Shown here in pieces: positions 34,457 through 47,016 of a stretch of DNA of 64,000 bases. Below the pieces are notes generated by a model. It saw only the letters and a program-made list of their open reading frames with translations, did not search any database and had not been told where the DNA came from. How positions within the stretch are numbered: the stretch's first letter is position 1; each line of letters starts with the position of its first letter. The position numbers were made by a program, and so were the translations under genes. The stretch covers positions 24,429,501 through 24,493,500 of the forward strand of contig CM076947.1 of NCBI GenBank assembly GCA_039566865.1, given 5' to 3'. The stretch is from Aurelia coerulea (lineage: Eukaryota; Cnidaria; Scyphozoa; Semaeostomeae; Ulmaridae).

Positions 34457-35044
34457 ATCTCTTCCACTGCTTGGAGCATTTGTCATGCTTAAACATGTTC
34501 GGTAATTTGAACTGCTTCAAATAAAGGAACCTATCCAATTACTGTTTCCTCGAAACAAAAATATTTTTTGAATTTTATAATCAAATTTTCTTCACAATCA
34601 GTCCAAGACAAATAGCGCTGCTTAACAGGTTCATCTGGAAATTCAGGAAGAATTCGTTATAAATTTATTTCTTTGATGTTTGTAAACTGCTTATAAAACA
34701 ACAAATCAAGAACCTTGGGACCTAAGCCATAAGAAAGGCTGAGAAAAGGACCTTTGAAATTAAAATACACGTATTTTTAGTAAGAAAATAAGAAATTTAG
34801 CCAGTTCCTGACAGTTTCTTAAAATTAACAGATTTTCAGAACAAAGAGTTTGTTACGAGTTTCTTAAAGGTCCCGAAGCGAAAATTTTTATTGATGAAAA
34901 TGAATAGCACTATTAAAGGATGAAAATCCTGTTTAAATTTTTTTTATATATATCGTTTTGTTTTGAAGTTATCCACTGATTTCAAGTAGTAGCTGATGAC
35001 ATCATTTTGTTTGCATATTATAGAAATATAACTGTATCTTATCT

Positions 35045-35244
35045 CAGGGGTGGGCGCCAGGAATCTTCCGACAGAGGGGCTGGAGCTTCCGACAGGGGGG
35101 CTAAAATGGCTAGAAAATGCAGTTTTCATACTTCATTTTACCAAATTTCCTCCGACAAGAACCCAAAATGTCCTCTGACGGGGGGCTAGATGTTTCCGAC
35201 GAGGGGGCTGTAGCCCCCCTAGCCATCCCCTGGCGCCACCCTTG
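35045..35244. mobile_element. hAT-type MITE with CAGGGGTGGGCGCCAGG end
   Basis: CAGGGGTGGGCGCCAGGAAT to CCTGGCGCCACCCTTG, between perfect TCTTATCT duplications (35037-35044 and 35245-35252). The interior repeats TCCGACAGGGGGGCT. Confidence 0.85.
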
Positions 35245-35689
35245 TCTTATCTTTGAAATATTACAGTTACAAGGAACTTTGCAGCTAAGCTACCTAAACG
35301 GAACATGAATTGTTTCGTGAATTAAAATAATGGTAACTGAAAACGTTTTTGATCAAATTTCTCTTTGGTGGCCTAGTCAATCTTGTATACTTTGTGCAAA
35401 AAATGACATCATCAGCTAAGCATACACTGATGATGTGATGACTAGGAAATCAAACAAGGTACAAAAAAAATTTAAATAGAATTTTCTATCATTCAACAGT
35501 GCTACTCATTGGCACCAAAATGATATAAATTTTTGCTTCAGATCACCTTTATTGTGGCTTCGTTATTTTCCCGCCAAAAGGTAAATTCTAACCGGGGTCT
35601 GGGTTTGAAATATCTGTTTTGCCACAGCTTGCAACGGAGGCTAATTGCAACGGAGGAGCTTTGAGGTTATATTCTTATTCCGCATTGCC

Positions 35690-35844
35690 TTCCGAAATCA
35701 GTTCTTTTCCAAGCAGGAAACGTTGCAGTTTGGTTGGAAAGGAAAGAAAGCAAATCTCCTCGCTTGTTCTTGCTGGTTTGGCCAAATCAACGATTGAACA
35801 AGTCAAATCGAAGAGAAGAGGTACTTCAAGAAACATAGTAGAAG
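35690..35844 (+). other. Candidate 5' exon of BID-like gene 2
   Basis: A stretch conserved in the other duplicate at about 46861-47016 ends at a GTGAG donor after 35844. Joining it to the acceptor before 37965 gives an open reading frame (phase 1) running into the ATG at 37973, but the segment has no ATG of its own. A 5'-untranslated exon is therefore the simplest reading. The readable peptide includes RKRCSLVGKERKQISS and LAKSTIEQVKSKRRG. It could also be plain duplicated non-coding DNA. Confidence 0.35.
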
Positions 35845-36344
35845 GTGAGAATTTTGATTTGATCTTTGTTTCATGCACACTCAATGCTGCTTCTTGGCTC
35901 GCTCGGGGCTTGATGCACATTCGAAACTTGACAGAAATAATTAAGATAGGCCTAATAATAGGAAGAATCCGCATTGGCCTATTTAATTGGGCATCGTCGG
36001 GGGCGTCACCCCACGGAAAGTTTCCTTGCATACACGTATTTTTTTCATAAGAAACTGCCCACAAGAAACTCAACTCTCAGATTGCCAAAAAATGTTTTCA
36101 TAAGAATCTAAGAATTTCGGTCAGTACTGGAAGTTTCTTAAAATTATACGATTATTAGTCCTTGGAGTTTCTTACGAGTTTCTTAAAAGTTCTATAACAA
36201 CCTTCATGTTCACCTCCTGTGCCCCCCCCCCTTAGCATTTCAAAACAGAGTTTTTGAAGCCTTTCCAAAGACTTTACTCAAGTACCTTCCGAGTAGTATG
36301 AAAGGCATGAAACAGGAAACGAGTGAAAATAAAGTAAAAGATGT

Positions 36345-36495
36345 TAAGGATTCCCTTTGTCAAAATAAATAGTTTCTTAAGTTATATTTCCCAGCACTTG
36401 AGTTTCTTAATTTTTTGGCAATCTGAGAATTGAGTTTCTTATGGGCAGTATCTTATGAAAAAATATGTGTATTTATTTTGATAAAGGAAATCCTT
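36345..36495. mobile_element. Short GTTTCTTA-type element
   Basis: GGATTCCCTTTGTCAAAATA left and TTTATTTTGATAAAGGAAAT right are inverted, with AGTTTCTTAA, GAGTTTCTTAATTT and GAGTTTCTTATGGGCAG inside. Confidence 0.6.
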
Positions 36496-37539
36496 GTCAC
36501 TTCCTTACTTCATTTTTACTTGTTTCCTGTATCATATTACTTGCGAAGTACTTGAGTAATGTCCAAACATCGAACAGGCTTCACAACACTTCGTTTTCAA
36601 ATGTTCACCAGTGAACAGGAAGTAAACGTGAAGACTGTTGTGGAACTTTCAAGAGACTTTCAGTACTGGCCCAAATTCGTAGTTTCTTATAAAATAAATA
36701 TGTGTAATCAGTTGATTCTGATAGCGCCTGTATCATATTTTGATGCCCACCTTTTTCATATTTCAAATTTTTTATTTAAAAGTCCTGCCTGTCTTAGATT
36801 TATAGAAAAGAAAGTTAAAAAATTTAATCTCTCAGGAAGGTGAAGAACGTTTCTTGTTCTCTGATTTTATGCAAAAGGCTAGCCAATTTTGAAAATAGAC
36901 AGCAACAAAAAAGTTTAAATTGTTGTCTTTTTGCAACAATTTCCAAACAGAACTAACAAAACAATTGTTTCTAAAGGTTGCAAGGAAATGAACTATGTGC
37001 TTTTTAAAGCTACAATGGAAAATGGGAGGACTGAACTGCTATTTAGGGTCATATATAGAGCTTAAAAGATTTAGGCTCATTTATAGAACATGAAATATAA
37101 AATTGCCACCTGCTCGATATGTTTGCTCAGTTCTGATGAGAATCAACTAATTAATATCACCAAACACCAGGTCTTACCTTTACATGAAGGGGAACAACCA
37201 TCGGCTCCCCCTTTCAGATTCCTGGGTACATCACTGTATGTACTTTCATACAGTATCTTTCACAGCCTTTTCAACTCTGTTCACAGCCCGCACCTTTTAA
37301 TCTATTTCACTCACAACCACACGTAGGCCAAATCGTTCATGCTTTTCAACCTGGTTCGTAGAATGGCATTTTTCGACAAGAACCCCAATGTGTGCAAAGA
37401 GGAAATTTCCTTTGTTCTCTATTGTCTATTTTGAATAGCTTATTGAAATCTACGGTGTGCATGTGCCCTACTCTGCAGACCTCGGGCTTGATACTAAAAA
37501 CTGCAACTTCACATTCACTTCTTGACATAGGTAGGAGCA

Positions 37540-37896
37540 CAGGGGGGGGGGGGTTCTTCCATAATAAAGGTACCTGGAGATGTGCCGCGACAAAGGGTAT
37601 ACTTTTTCGGACTTTTGGTCTAGCCAAGGGTATCATTTTTGACAATATTGGTCTAGCGAACGGTCATGATATCATATTTGGTACAAATTTGACCATATAT
37701 TTGTCCAGGAAATGGTCAACATTGGTCTAGCCAAGGGTACCATTTTCGTAAAAATTGGTCCAGAGAATGGTCAAATTGGTCTAGCCAATGGTACCATTTT
37801 CGTAAAAATTAGTCTAGCCAACGGTACCATTTTGGATTTTTTCTGGCGACAGACTCCTACCCAAAGTTTGGCCAAGAAGCCCCCTCCCCCCGTAGG
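37540..37896. mobile_element. hAT-like MITE of the GGTCTAGCCAAGG family
   Basis: Starts CAGGGGGG and ends in a C-run. Flanks TAGGAGCA and TAAGAGCA match at 7 of 8. It lies just upstream of coding exon 1 of BID-like gene 2. Its right end (AAGCCCCCTCCCCCCGTAGG) is also present in duplicate B at 49140-49160, so the insertion probably predates the duplication. Confidence 0.65.
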
Positions 37897-37972
37897 TAAG
37901 AGCAAAATGCATCTTTCCTTTCCTTGACACAATTATGAGCATTTTTAACATTTTATTTCATCAGTTGTGAAA

Positions 37973-40900
37973 ATGGTTTTAACTGCAGAGCAGAAGAGCC
38001 TGTTTCTCTTTGAAGAATTGATGAATAGCTATGGCCTGGACCTGGAAAATATTAAAAGTGAATTTAAAGGTAAATAATGATCAATTCATTTATCCACACC
38101 AGGTCCCCATTTGAAAGCCTACTGCTCCATGGATACAAAGATGGTAATATTTGTCAATAACGTATTATTTGATGGCCAACATGCTCAAATCAATTTTAGA
38201 ATTTTCCTGACTGAAATTGGCTTCCACCTTCTGAAACTGTGGTCAGAGGGGAGGGGCTTATTAGAGGGGGCTTAATAGTGAGGGGGCTAAATGTACCGGG
38301 TGTCCCAAGAGTACTCCTGTTTAAAAAATCACAAAAATTGATTATCAAACCTATGATAACATTTTCTTTTTGATTTGTTGTGTCAAAGATCCAAAAATAT
38401 TCATAGATGATGATAAGATGTTTGATTTTGATACAGCAAGGTAGAAAAATTACACATTGAAAACCCTTATTTCGAGCCATACTTTTTAAGCAAAATACTC
38501 AATCTTACCTTAAAGACAAAATTTTCGGATTTTTTATCATCATTGAGATCTGCAATGATAATGCGCATTTCTTTCTGTCATTTATGACCAACTAGAAGTT
38601 TTACATGCACAAAGAAATTGATCTGGCAATCATCAGTGCTTTTTTGCAGTATGATTCAAAACCAGGTAGCCCCAAGAAGAGCCAAGTTTGCCAATTTTGA
38701 AAGCAATTACAAAATCAGCTATGTCTTGAAAAATAATTTGGTCCTAGATCTAATTGACAAAAAAAGAAAATTGAACATCAGTCGTGTAATCAAATCTTGG
38801 CGATTTTTCAATGGGAGTACTCTTCTTTGGGACACCCGGTAGTTTTTACGGTATTTCCTATGCTCTAAAAAATAAAACAAACATCTCATAAATGCTTCAG
38901 TCTTTCAGCATCAATTAAACTTTGATTCAGTCTAATACCTCAAATATTCTCTGCGTCACATATTTTCAAACAGTAAAAGTTCTTTTTAGTCAACCTGGTA
39001 TGTCAATTTCTACCGGGTGACTCAAAAAGCGTCATAAGCTAAATCATAGCTCTCTGACAAGCTTTTATGAAATGCTTTGTATCACAGCTTAGCTATCTTT
39101 TGACATGTTGTTGCTTGGTCATTATAAGCACTGATTACCATCCGAAAACCAGATTCAAAGAAAATTTCGAATCCCAGATTCCTCATTTTGATGAAATAAT
39201 CGCCATAATTTTCCAGTCAACATTTTGTGAAAACTCAACGCAGTGATGGATTTGAAGTCATACAGGGAAAATTTTGTTTGCAAAATGATTGACCTCTGTT
39301 CCTTGTTCAAATTTCGTGCTCAAAAGCAAATTTGGAGTGCAGCCTTTCTCACATCTTCCAGAAAATCCACTGGAAAAGGAGGTAAAAAATGTCTGAGAAA
39401 TGAATGAATTTCCATATTTTTGAAACTGTGTGTTCAGACAGTAGGCATAACTTAAACTGTCCAAACAACATTTCAAAAGATAGCTGAGCTTTTTAGCTAC
39501 GTACTGATACCTTTGTTTATGTTCATCATCATAATATTTCCTTTCAGGAAACTATGTGCGATCTAGCTCGTAATTTTTTTTGGTCAACCGGCTAGCAGAA
39601 TTGATTTGTCTTATCTTGAGCTCTAATTCTTCTTTGTAGCACCAAGAGGTCCTGAAACAAACAAAGCACAATTTGATGGGCAAGTTCAATCTCAACAACG
39701 GTCAAGTGCAACAGATGCATTGCTGCATACTGACGAGGCAGAGAGATTAAAAAATGAAAGCAAAGAAGCGATCACAGCAGCAGCTAATTGTCTTCGCAAT
39801 GCAGGTGACCAATTGCAGAGTCAGCATGGTGAAAAATTAGAGGTAATCTTTTTTTATAATTCGACACAATATCATCAGATGCATGGTCTAATCTAACTAG
39901 AACTAAAAGAGCTAACAATCTAATACAACAACAAAATATCTAGTGGACCCAGGGGGGGGGGGGTACTTGACTTTCAATTGTAGGGGGTGTGGACTCTAAG
40001 AAAATTTGTTTTTCACCCGTCTTTAGAACGTTTTACTTGAAATGATAGCTGGCTTTAGAAAATATCGGCGAAACTATACTCTAAAACAAACTTAATGAAA
40101 TAACACTCTTGACAACCGGCTTCAGAAAAATTTCCTTCTTTTGATACCTGGCGTTAGAAAAAAGAGGCGAGAACGTTACCCAGAAAGGAGTGCACACCCC
40201 GTCAGCAAAGTATACTAAGCACCCCCCCCCCCAAATTAGTGGATTAAGAACCTACAGGCTGTAATTGTCCAATTAGGCTACCCTTTTACTACCCTATCAA
40301 TTGAATTCGTTTTTTAAGAACCCAGGCTGACTTGCAAAATCTTAGGTTCTCATATGCGAGTTTATGGTGTATGTTAAATTGGGGGCCCGGGGGGCAGATA
40401 AAGCCTAGTGTATTAACCATAAGAGAACGCAACGTGGATGGTGCAAAAATCAGGGTAAATGATAAAGAACAACAAACGATTTGCTACTTTAGCGGGTCTT
40501 CTGCCTCGGCTAATGCAAAATCAGTTCTACTCATCTCGGCTCGTCTCGGCAGTACGGAAATATTCGATGGTGTGGCAATAATACGGGATTGCCTTTTCCT
40601 TGCTTCAATACATCTATTGTTCTCCAGCAATTTTAAAAAGAAAATCAAGTAAGGTTTCAAAGAAAGGGTTCGAGCATTGTATTTAAATCTTCTCTACATG
40701 TGTAAAAGGGTTGACCGTGTTGTCTTACAAATAAATAACATTATTTACCCATTTAACAATTTCGAAAAAATTTGAATATAACGCCAGAGCCCTTTCTTTG
40801 AAAATTTACTTAATTCTGTCAAAATTAAGTAAATTATTTTGACATTGCTGGAGAGCACTGGAAGTGATGTTGTTTTTGAAGCGACCAATTATTTTGCCTT

Positions 40901-43493
40901 TCCTCTGTCATAAATCGCAACCCCTTGTCAGACGGACTTAAGGAGGGCTTGGATTTTATGTTAAAGCCAATTACTGCATAAAAGATGAGATAATTGATCC
41001 TGCATCTCCTCCACACCAGCCACACAAACGGAGCACAGTTCTTTTGGGACAACCTACCGGGTGAGCCAGAAAAAAGTTCCCACTTTTGAAAATTCATAGC
41101 ATCTAGAGTACTGGATGGATTGGAATGAATCAATATTTGCTTGACAGCCAAAAGACCGAAGTATTTTTGTGATTTTTCTCGCCTTCTTGTGATCACTGGC
41201 AAAATTAGTAAATTCGAGTTTACAAAACATGGTGGTTGCAAAATGACTGAAAAAGGCCTAAAATACTTTATCAAATCATAAAGGACTCCTCGCTCAGAAC
41301 AATAGAGAAAATGCAATTTCTCATGGGTTAGAGATGTCGTCTGCACATTTATTGCCATGGGATTGAAAATATTTAGGATCTGTTTCAGAATCTATGTCTC
41401 TGAGACTCTTGAGAGAGGTGAAACGCCCGTGGGTATTGCTCTGTGTGAGGAGAGTCCTAACGATTTGATCAAGTGTTTCAGGCCATTTTTCAGTGATTTT
41501 GCGACAATGAAATCTTTGTAAAGTTGAATTTACCTATAGTTGCAGTGCTTGCAACAAGACGAGAAAAGTCACAAGAATACTTCGATCTTTTGGCTTTTAA
41601 CTAGAATTTAAATCATTCAAGTCCATGACGTACTGGTGGTGCCACGAAAAAATTTTGGAAATTGGGAACTTTTTTCTGGCTCACCCGGTGTAGTGGTCGA
41701 AACTAGTGATTTCACATGTTAAGAAAGCACCCATTTGAAACGTAGGTTCCAAGTCTTTAAATTGGTGTAAAAAGGTGGATGTAAAAGTTATATAACACGA
41801 CCCCGCCGGACATTAAAAATACAGCGGGGAAGTTATGAAATTATACATTTTCGACGGGGGATTATGATATCATGACAGGCAAAGGCAAAATTTTGGCTAT
41901 CATCTGTGGTAGAAGTTGTATGATTTTCGTCTGGGAAACAGCGGGGGAATAACATACACAAGGCGAGGAAAGGTTGCACTAAAACTGAGCAGGGAAACAA
42001 ATTTTCTTGGTGGGCCATCCTTTTTCCTTGGCGGGGCATCGTTTTAGCGGGGTCGTTACTGGGGTTGTTATATAGCCAATCTCTTTGAAATGAGAACACA
42101 CTCTGATAAGGATGCAGGTTCGAATGGCCTCAGTGTGCCAAGAATTTGTCTGTTTCTTTGCGCCCGCCTCCTCCATAGTATATAGTTCTTTTAAATGATT
42201 GGCTTGGAAGAAACTTTCAGCTATTTCGCTAAATTTCTACCGTTGGACCTTTCAGAAATCTTCATCATTTTTCAAATTTACACCATATTTTGTATTTTCA
42301 CAGTGTAGCTTTTTCAAAGTTTTTTTGAAGAAAGAAGACAAAATTCTTGTTCTGAAAATATTGAATATTTCAGAAAGGTCCAAAGGTAGAATTATAGCGA
42401 AATAGCTAAAATTTCTTTGAAGCCATTCAGTTAAAAAAATATTGCACAGAATTGCTTCTATACGATCGCAAAATGCAGCTCAAATAGTACCTTCGCATTC
42501 AACTGCGGAATGGTACTTGTATATTGTTCCCACCGATCCACCACTGATATAACTTCCCAGGGGGGACACTCGGCTCATACGCATACGGGGGGGTTAGTCC
42601 GAGAAATTTTCAGGAGCCCCAAAAATATCAGTTTAGCTTCATTACAACCCAAAAATATCAGCTCATTTTATACCTTGACATCTGTAAACGAACATAAAAT
42701 ATCCTAAAACAATGCAAATTGAGGCAAGGATTATCTCTAAAGCACCCAAAAATATCATTTTCAAAATATTTGATGCCCAAAAGTATCAAAAACATAATTT
42801 CAGTTTATTTGGACCCAAAAATATCACTTTTGGCAATATTCTGACCCAAAAATATCGGACTTACCTCCCCGTATGTGCATGTGCTGAGTGCCCCCCCCCC
42901 CCTGGGTATAACTTGTTTCAATTCATGGTCCAAAAGTTCAAGATATTTGAGTGACGATCTGTTCTATTATTTCAGGTTCTCAACTCGGAGTTGAAGGATC
43001 TTTTTGAGAATTGTCCTGACATCGAATATCCAGCTTTTGCAGCTTTCCTAAAGGAAATATTGGAACAAGAAAGTAGCAGTGAGGTTTCTGCACTCGCATT
43101 GGTTGCATGCAGCACAAAGGAATTAGCAAAAACACTTGGAACAAAATTCGTTTGGCATTACATGCGGCCATTTGCTGCCAGAGAGTTGGCCCCTGAAGCG
43201 GTGAGTATATTTCAAGTCGCAAAGGGTCTAAAAATTATAACATTCAGTTCAGTTCATTTTCATTTTAAATTCCAATACGTTCAAAGCATTGAACATTAAA
43301 ATCTATCGCACCAAAAATATCTTCAGAATCTGAGCATTATGGGGACATAGCATTGTTTGAGTCTCTTAGTAGCAATCATTCCAACTGAAATAAGAAGTTT
43401 TGTATTTATTATTATTATTATTATAGCTAAACATAGCTTTTACGGTATTTTAAATCAAAACTTTTTCTTGTCTTTTAGGAAAAGTACTATTAA
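37973..43493 (+). CDS. BID-like BH3 protein 2 (copy A of the tandem duplication)
   Basis: Predicted 179-residue soluble BH3 protein. Coding exons are 37973-38069, 39640-39842, 42976-43200 and 43479-43493, with GT/AG junctions in phases 1, 0 and 0. Exon 1 reads MVLTAEQKSLFLFEELMNSY, comparable in place to BID helix 1 (a Leu/Phe-rich helix). Exon 2 is a Gln/Ser/Thr-rich loop followed by a BH3 at about 81-95 (NCLRNAGDQLQSQHG; Gly88-Asp89). Exon 3 supplies a long helical stretch (LKDLFENCPD, then FLKEILEQESSSEVSALALV) that follows BID helices 4-6. The last exon encodes only EKYY before a TAA, so the product is ten residues shorter than copy B at 49238-54843. No membrane anchor is present. A possible untranslated 5' exon lies at about 35690-35844. 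Introns contain MITEs absent from copy B. Known: BID links death-receptor caspases to BAX/BAK. Function here is inferred from fold-level resemblance only. Confidence 0.75.
38296..38839. mobile_element. Mariner-type MITE, CCGGGTGTCCCAAGAG termini
   Basis: TA-CCGGGTGTCCCAAGAGTACT and the inverse complement at the right end, with TA on both sides. It lies in the first coding intron of BID-like gene 2. Confidence 0.75.
39013..39595. mobile_element. Possible TA-type MITE, CCGGGTGACTCAAAAAG end
   Basis: The left end is CCGGGTGACTCAAAAAGCGT and the right end is TTTTTTTTGGTCAACCGG, with subterminal inverted copies of AGCTATCTTTTGA (39103 and about 39474). The right-end sequence is also present in duplicate B at about 51580-51596. 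Confidence 0.5.
39948..40235. mobile_element. G-run/C-run MITE in an intron of BID-like gene 2
   Basis: CCCAGGGGGGG left and CCCCCCCCAAA right. Flanks CTAGTGGA and TTAGTGGA match at 7 of 8. Confidence 0.7.
41057..41688. mobile_element. Mariner-type MITE, CCGGGTGAGCCAG termini, with empty site
   Basis: Begins CCGGGTGAGCCAGAAAAAAG after TA and ends CTTTTTTCTGGCTCACCCGG before TG (a mutated TA). The matching place in duplicate B (53198-53199) is uninterrupted, so both insertion and target are confirmed. Confidence 0.8.
42556..42906. mobile_element. G-run/C-run hAT-like MITE with CCCAAAAATATCA repeats
   Basis: CCCAGGGGGGACACTCGGCT left and GTGCTGAGTGCCCC...TGGG right. Perfect TATAACTT duplications lie at 42548-42555 and 42907-42914. 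The empty site in duplicate B reads TATAAATT at 53988-53995. The interior repeats CCCAAAAATATCA at least six times. Confidence 0.85.
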
Positions 43494-43650
43494 CCCAGCA
43501 GCGAATGGTAACCACATCTGATAATGCACAGTGTGGCAAAATTTGAATCTATGGAATAAATGTCATCAATCAAGAATATTTTATACCAAACTTTTCAGGT
43601 GAAAAGAAATTAAAGAAGCTAGAACCGAATCAGTTTGTGTGATTCGTGTA

Positions 43651-44338
43651 CAGGGTGTCCCCAAAAGTTGTTCGACGTTTGATTAAAGATTAAAAGATAA
43701 TGAAATAAATTTATTTTAGACACTAGAAGCTACCAAATCGGCTGAATGTTCATGGAGTTACGAGCTTTTGAAGTTCAAGTTTGTGCGAAAGCTGAAACCA
43801 GACGCCCCTAAATTGCATATTTCGTGAAAGTAGAATCTCGTTTATTCAAAGCAAATCGAATCTAAAAAGCACATTCGATAAATTAGCTTTCTCTAACATC
43901 GAATCAAAGTTATGGATGCTTGCAGGAATCCTGTTGAGCACACTTTGGAATGGCCCCATCTCTCATTGATCTCATCGATTAAGTTTTCATTCCATGTTTT
44001 TGGATCATTGCATTTTGGCAACGATTACAAGAATTGAATTACTTTTGAAGTCCTATTTAGTTTGCTCTGATATCAGGAAGAGGTTAAACATTGGACAGTC
44101 TTCTTTTACCTCGATTTTGGAACGTCTTTTTGAAAAACAATTCAGTTAGGGTTGCCTGGTTTCAGCTTTGAACTTCAAAAGCTTGTAACTCCGTGAATTC
44201 TTGGCGGATTCGCAAGATTCTGGCTTCAAAAATCAATTTAAAATCTTAGGAACAGGGTTGTGTAACCAGAAACCTGTACTTTTTATTATTGATTTTTAAT
44301 AGTTAATAAACGTCGAACAATTTTTCTAGGACACCCTG
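43651..44338. mobile_element. Mariner-type MITE between the duplicated genes
   Basis: TA-CAGGGTGTCCCCAAAAGTTG opens it and AACAATTTTTCTAGGACACC CTG-TA closes it; GTTCGACGTTTG and AAACGTCGAAC lie in the arms. It lies just downstream of BID-like gene 2. Confidence 0.75.
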
Positions 44339-46033
44339 TAGTAACGTAGAATTTTTATAGTTTAGCATTCGAAGATTTGTTCGGTCATTCCTTGGTAGCG
44401 GATATACTTACCCTATTTCCTTAGTTTGTCTGACAGTTCCCGTTACGGCAATTTCTGGATTCGCCATTTCATTGATCTATCACCAGAGGTGTGTTCTCGC
44501 CTTGGTGAGCGAGGTGAAATTTTCCATATAGCGAAATACCGCACCGGTATTGTGAGTTGAATGCAATAGGTTTAACCATAGGGGGCAGTGTTAAAACAAA
44601 AGATTCATGTTTCAGAAACGACAAAGCGATTTGCTGTTCCGAAGAATAGATTTCACACCTCTAAGTGCATTCAATCAAAATCACAGTAAACAGCGAGTGC
44701 AAAACATTGTGGTAGGTTGCGTTGAAGGTGTGATTTCTATTCTCGAGGCTGGCAAATCGCTTTGCCTTAACCAGAAGGGTATCATTCGTTTTTCAAAATT
44801 CGCCCTTGAAGCTTTCCTGTGTTGTTGGGGAGACGAGATAGGGTTTGTTAAAGGGAACGTATGTATCCCCCCGGACGGCCGTCCATTGGGTCAAAGCCCA
44901 TGCGCAGTAGCGTTTTGGGTTAGAACTCTGCCGGGTGCATGAGCATTAACCTACTGCCCGGGGGGACACATAAGTTTCCCCCGACAAACCTTTATCTCGT
45001 CTCCCAAACAATGTGGTTCATTGCATTTCGCCTCGAAATCAACTGAGGCTGACGACTGACTTCGAATGACTTCGAAGTTCTTTGCGTCACATACATACAT
45101 GCAATTAGTTATAAAATTCGAATTGAAATTAGTTTTGAAATTGTGTAATGTTACTCATGCGTAAAAGGCCAAGTGCTGTTTTTGACAGTTGCTTTTGAAG
45201 AAAATATGTTATTTTTGATAAAAATGCATTTTTACTGGTCTTTCTCTCATAAACTGAAGGGGTATTAATTTTGATTGAAACCCGAAGCTTTGACGAACAT
45301 TTAAAGTTTTAATCTGAAGGAATTTTCTTGATTGCTGTGGTGTCATCTCGTCCAGTGTTTGAAGCATTTGTCGTGCCTAAACATATTCGGTAATTTGAAC
45401 TGCTTCAAATAAATAAACCTATTCAATTACTGTTTCCTCGAAACAAAAACATTTTTTAATTCAATCAAATTTTCCGCCAGCTAACTTGTCAGTTTTTACA
45501 CAATCTGCCTAAGACAAATAGCGCAGTCTGGTTCAATTCCTACCCTGACCATCCGGGGTCAACGAAAATTCCTTGCTCAAATGCCCGGTTGCTGGGGGAA
45601 AATGCACGGTCAAATGCCCGGGTACCGGGAATATTTTTTGAGCAAATGAACGAGACATATCAGGTTCATCTCAAAATTCAGAAAGAATTTGTTATAAATT
45701 CATTTCCTCGATGTTTATAAACTGCTTATAAAACAACATATCAAGAACGTAGGGACCTGACTGGAGGGGTATTTTTAAGACATAAGAAAGGCTGAGAAAA
45801 GGACCTTTTAAATCAAAATACACTTATTTCATCCTGAAAGTTTCTTAAGATTAACAGATTTTCAAAACTATAAGAGTTTGTTACGAGTTTCTTAAAGGTT
45901 CTTTAAAGGTGGCCTGAACTGAAAATTTTTATTGATGCAAATGAATAGCACTGTTAAATGATGAAATATCCTGCTTAAATTGTATTGATAGATCAGTTTG
46001 TTTTGAGGTTATCCACTGATTTTAAGTAGCAGC

Positions 46034-46613
46034 AACAAGGGCAGATTTTGTAATACAATAGCAACAGTTGTGTTTGATTGACATCTCAATTCAAAGCGAT
46101 TAGCGACTGCAGGCAAAGGAAATTCTCTCAACCATAAATTCAAAACAAACAAAGCCACAAACGTTTTCTGAAATCCTAGTAGCTAGCGCGCTCGTTGTGC
46201 ATTCCAGAAATTGTTTTCAAGAGCAAGTATGAGTATACATCGACAGAAGAAGGATAAATCTACACATCTACCTCGAGCATTTTATTTCTTTGGTTCAGAA
46301 GCCCATTGGGAGGCGATTCAATTCTCTTATTTTTTTGGTGTAATTAAAACACTTACTGCTCAGCTTCTGAACCAAACAAACAAAATGCCCTACGTAGATG
46401 TGTAGATATATCCTTCTCCTTTCGATATGTGCTCATGTTTGCTCTTAAAAACAATTTCTCGAATGTTTCCGAGAAACTTTTGAGGCTTTGTTTTTTTTTT
46501 TTTTTGAATTACTGGTTGAGAATATTTCCTTTGTCTGCGATCGCTAATTGCTTTGAATTGCGGTGTCAATCAAAACCAACTCGTGCTATTGTCTAACCAA
46601 ATCTGTCCTTGTT
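46034..46613. mobile_element. Foldback element of the same family in duplicate B
   Basis: AACAAGGGCAGATTTTGTAA to CAAATCTGTCCTTGTT, with arms matching 30429-31028. Copy A instead has other sequence, including the MITE at 35045-35244, so no clean empty site is available. Confidence 0.7.
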
Positions 46614-46860
46614 GAAAGGTTCACAGTCACAAGGAACTTTGCAGCTGAGCTAAATAAATGGAGTATGAATTGTCTCGTAAATTAAAATAATGGTAATTGT
46701 GGACGGATGAAAACGAATTTTTTTTAAGCCTGCATGCTTCGTTATTTTCCCGCCAAAAGGTAAATTCTAACCGGCGGGGTCTGGGTTTGAGATGTCTGCC
46801 ACAATTTGCAACGGCGGCTAATTGCAACGGAGGAGGTTATATTCTTATTCCGTATTGCCA

Positions 46861-47016
46861 AAATCAGCTCTTTTCCAAGCAGGAAACGTTGCAGTTTGGT
46901 TGGAAAGGAAAGGAAGCAAATCTCCCATTTCTCGCTTGTTGTTGCTGGTTTAGCCAAATCAACGATTGAACAAGTCCAATCGAAGAGAAGAGATACTCTA
47001 AGAAGCACAATAGAAG
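46861..47016 (+). other. Candidate 5' exon of BID-like gene 3
   Basis: Counterpart of 35690-35844, with a conserved GTGAG donor after 47016. It differs from copy A by a 6-base in-frame insertion in the part near the donor, but the upstream flank carries frame-breaking indels. That fits an untranslated or only partly coding exon, to be joined to the acceptor before 49230. Confidence 0.33.

Larger units (their letters stand above)
32640..43600 (+). repeat. Tandem segmental duplication, copy A
   Basis: This segment and 44470-54930 share collinear anchors: the sequence around 32880-32950 with 44580-44660, 33600-35000 with 44690-46020, 35260-36040 with 46620-47170, coding exon 1 (37973 with 49238), 40310-40730 with 51920-52370, 42220-42530 with 53300-53990, and the last exon. 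Copy A carries insertions lacking in B (32970-33569, 33902-34456, 41057-41688, 42556-42906). Each copy contains one complete BID-like gene. Confidence 0.8.

Noticed and set aside
40332..40652. 106-codon ORF in an intron of BID-like gene 2.
   Set aside because: The aligned region in duplicate B (about 51950-52270) carries frame-breaking differences, so coding is not conserved.
30608..46405. A conserved 64-codon ORF (starting MFSRAxMSI) at 30608-30802 and 46211-46405.
   Set aside because: It spans the centre of foldback copies whose arms are complementary. Other copies do not keep the frame, so it is explained by shared repeat sequence.
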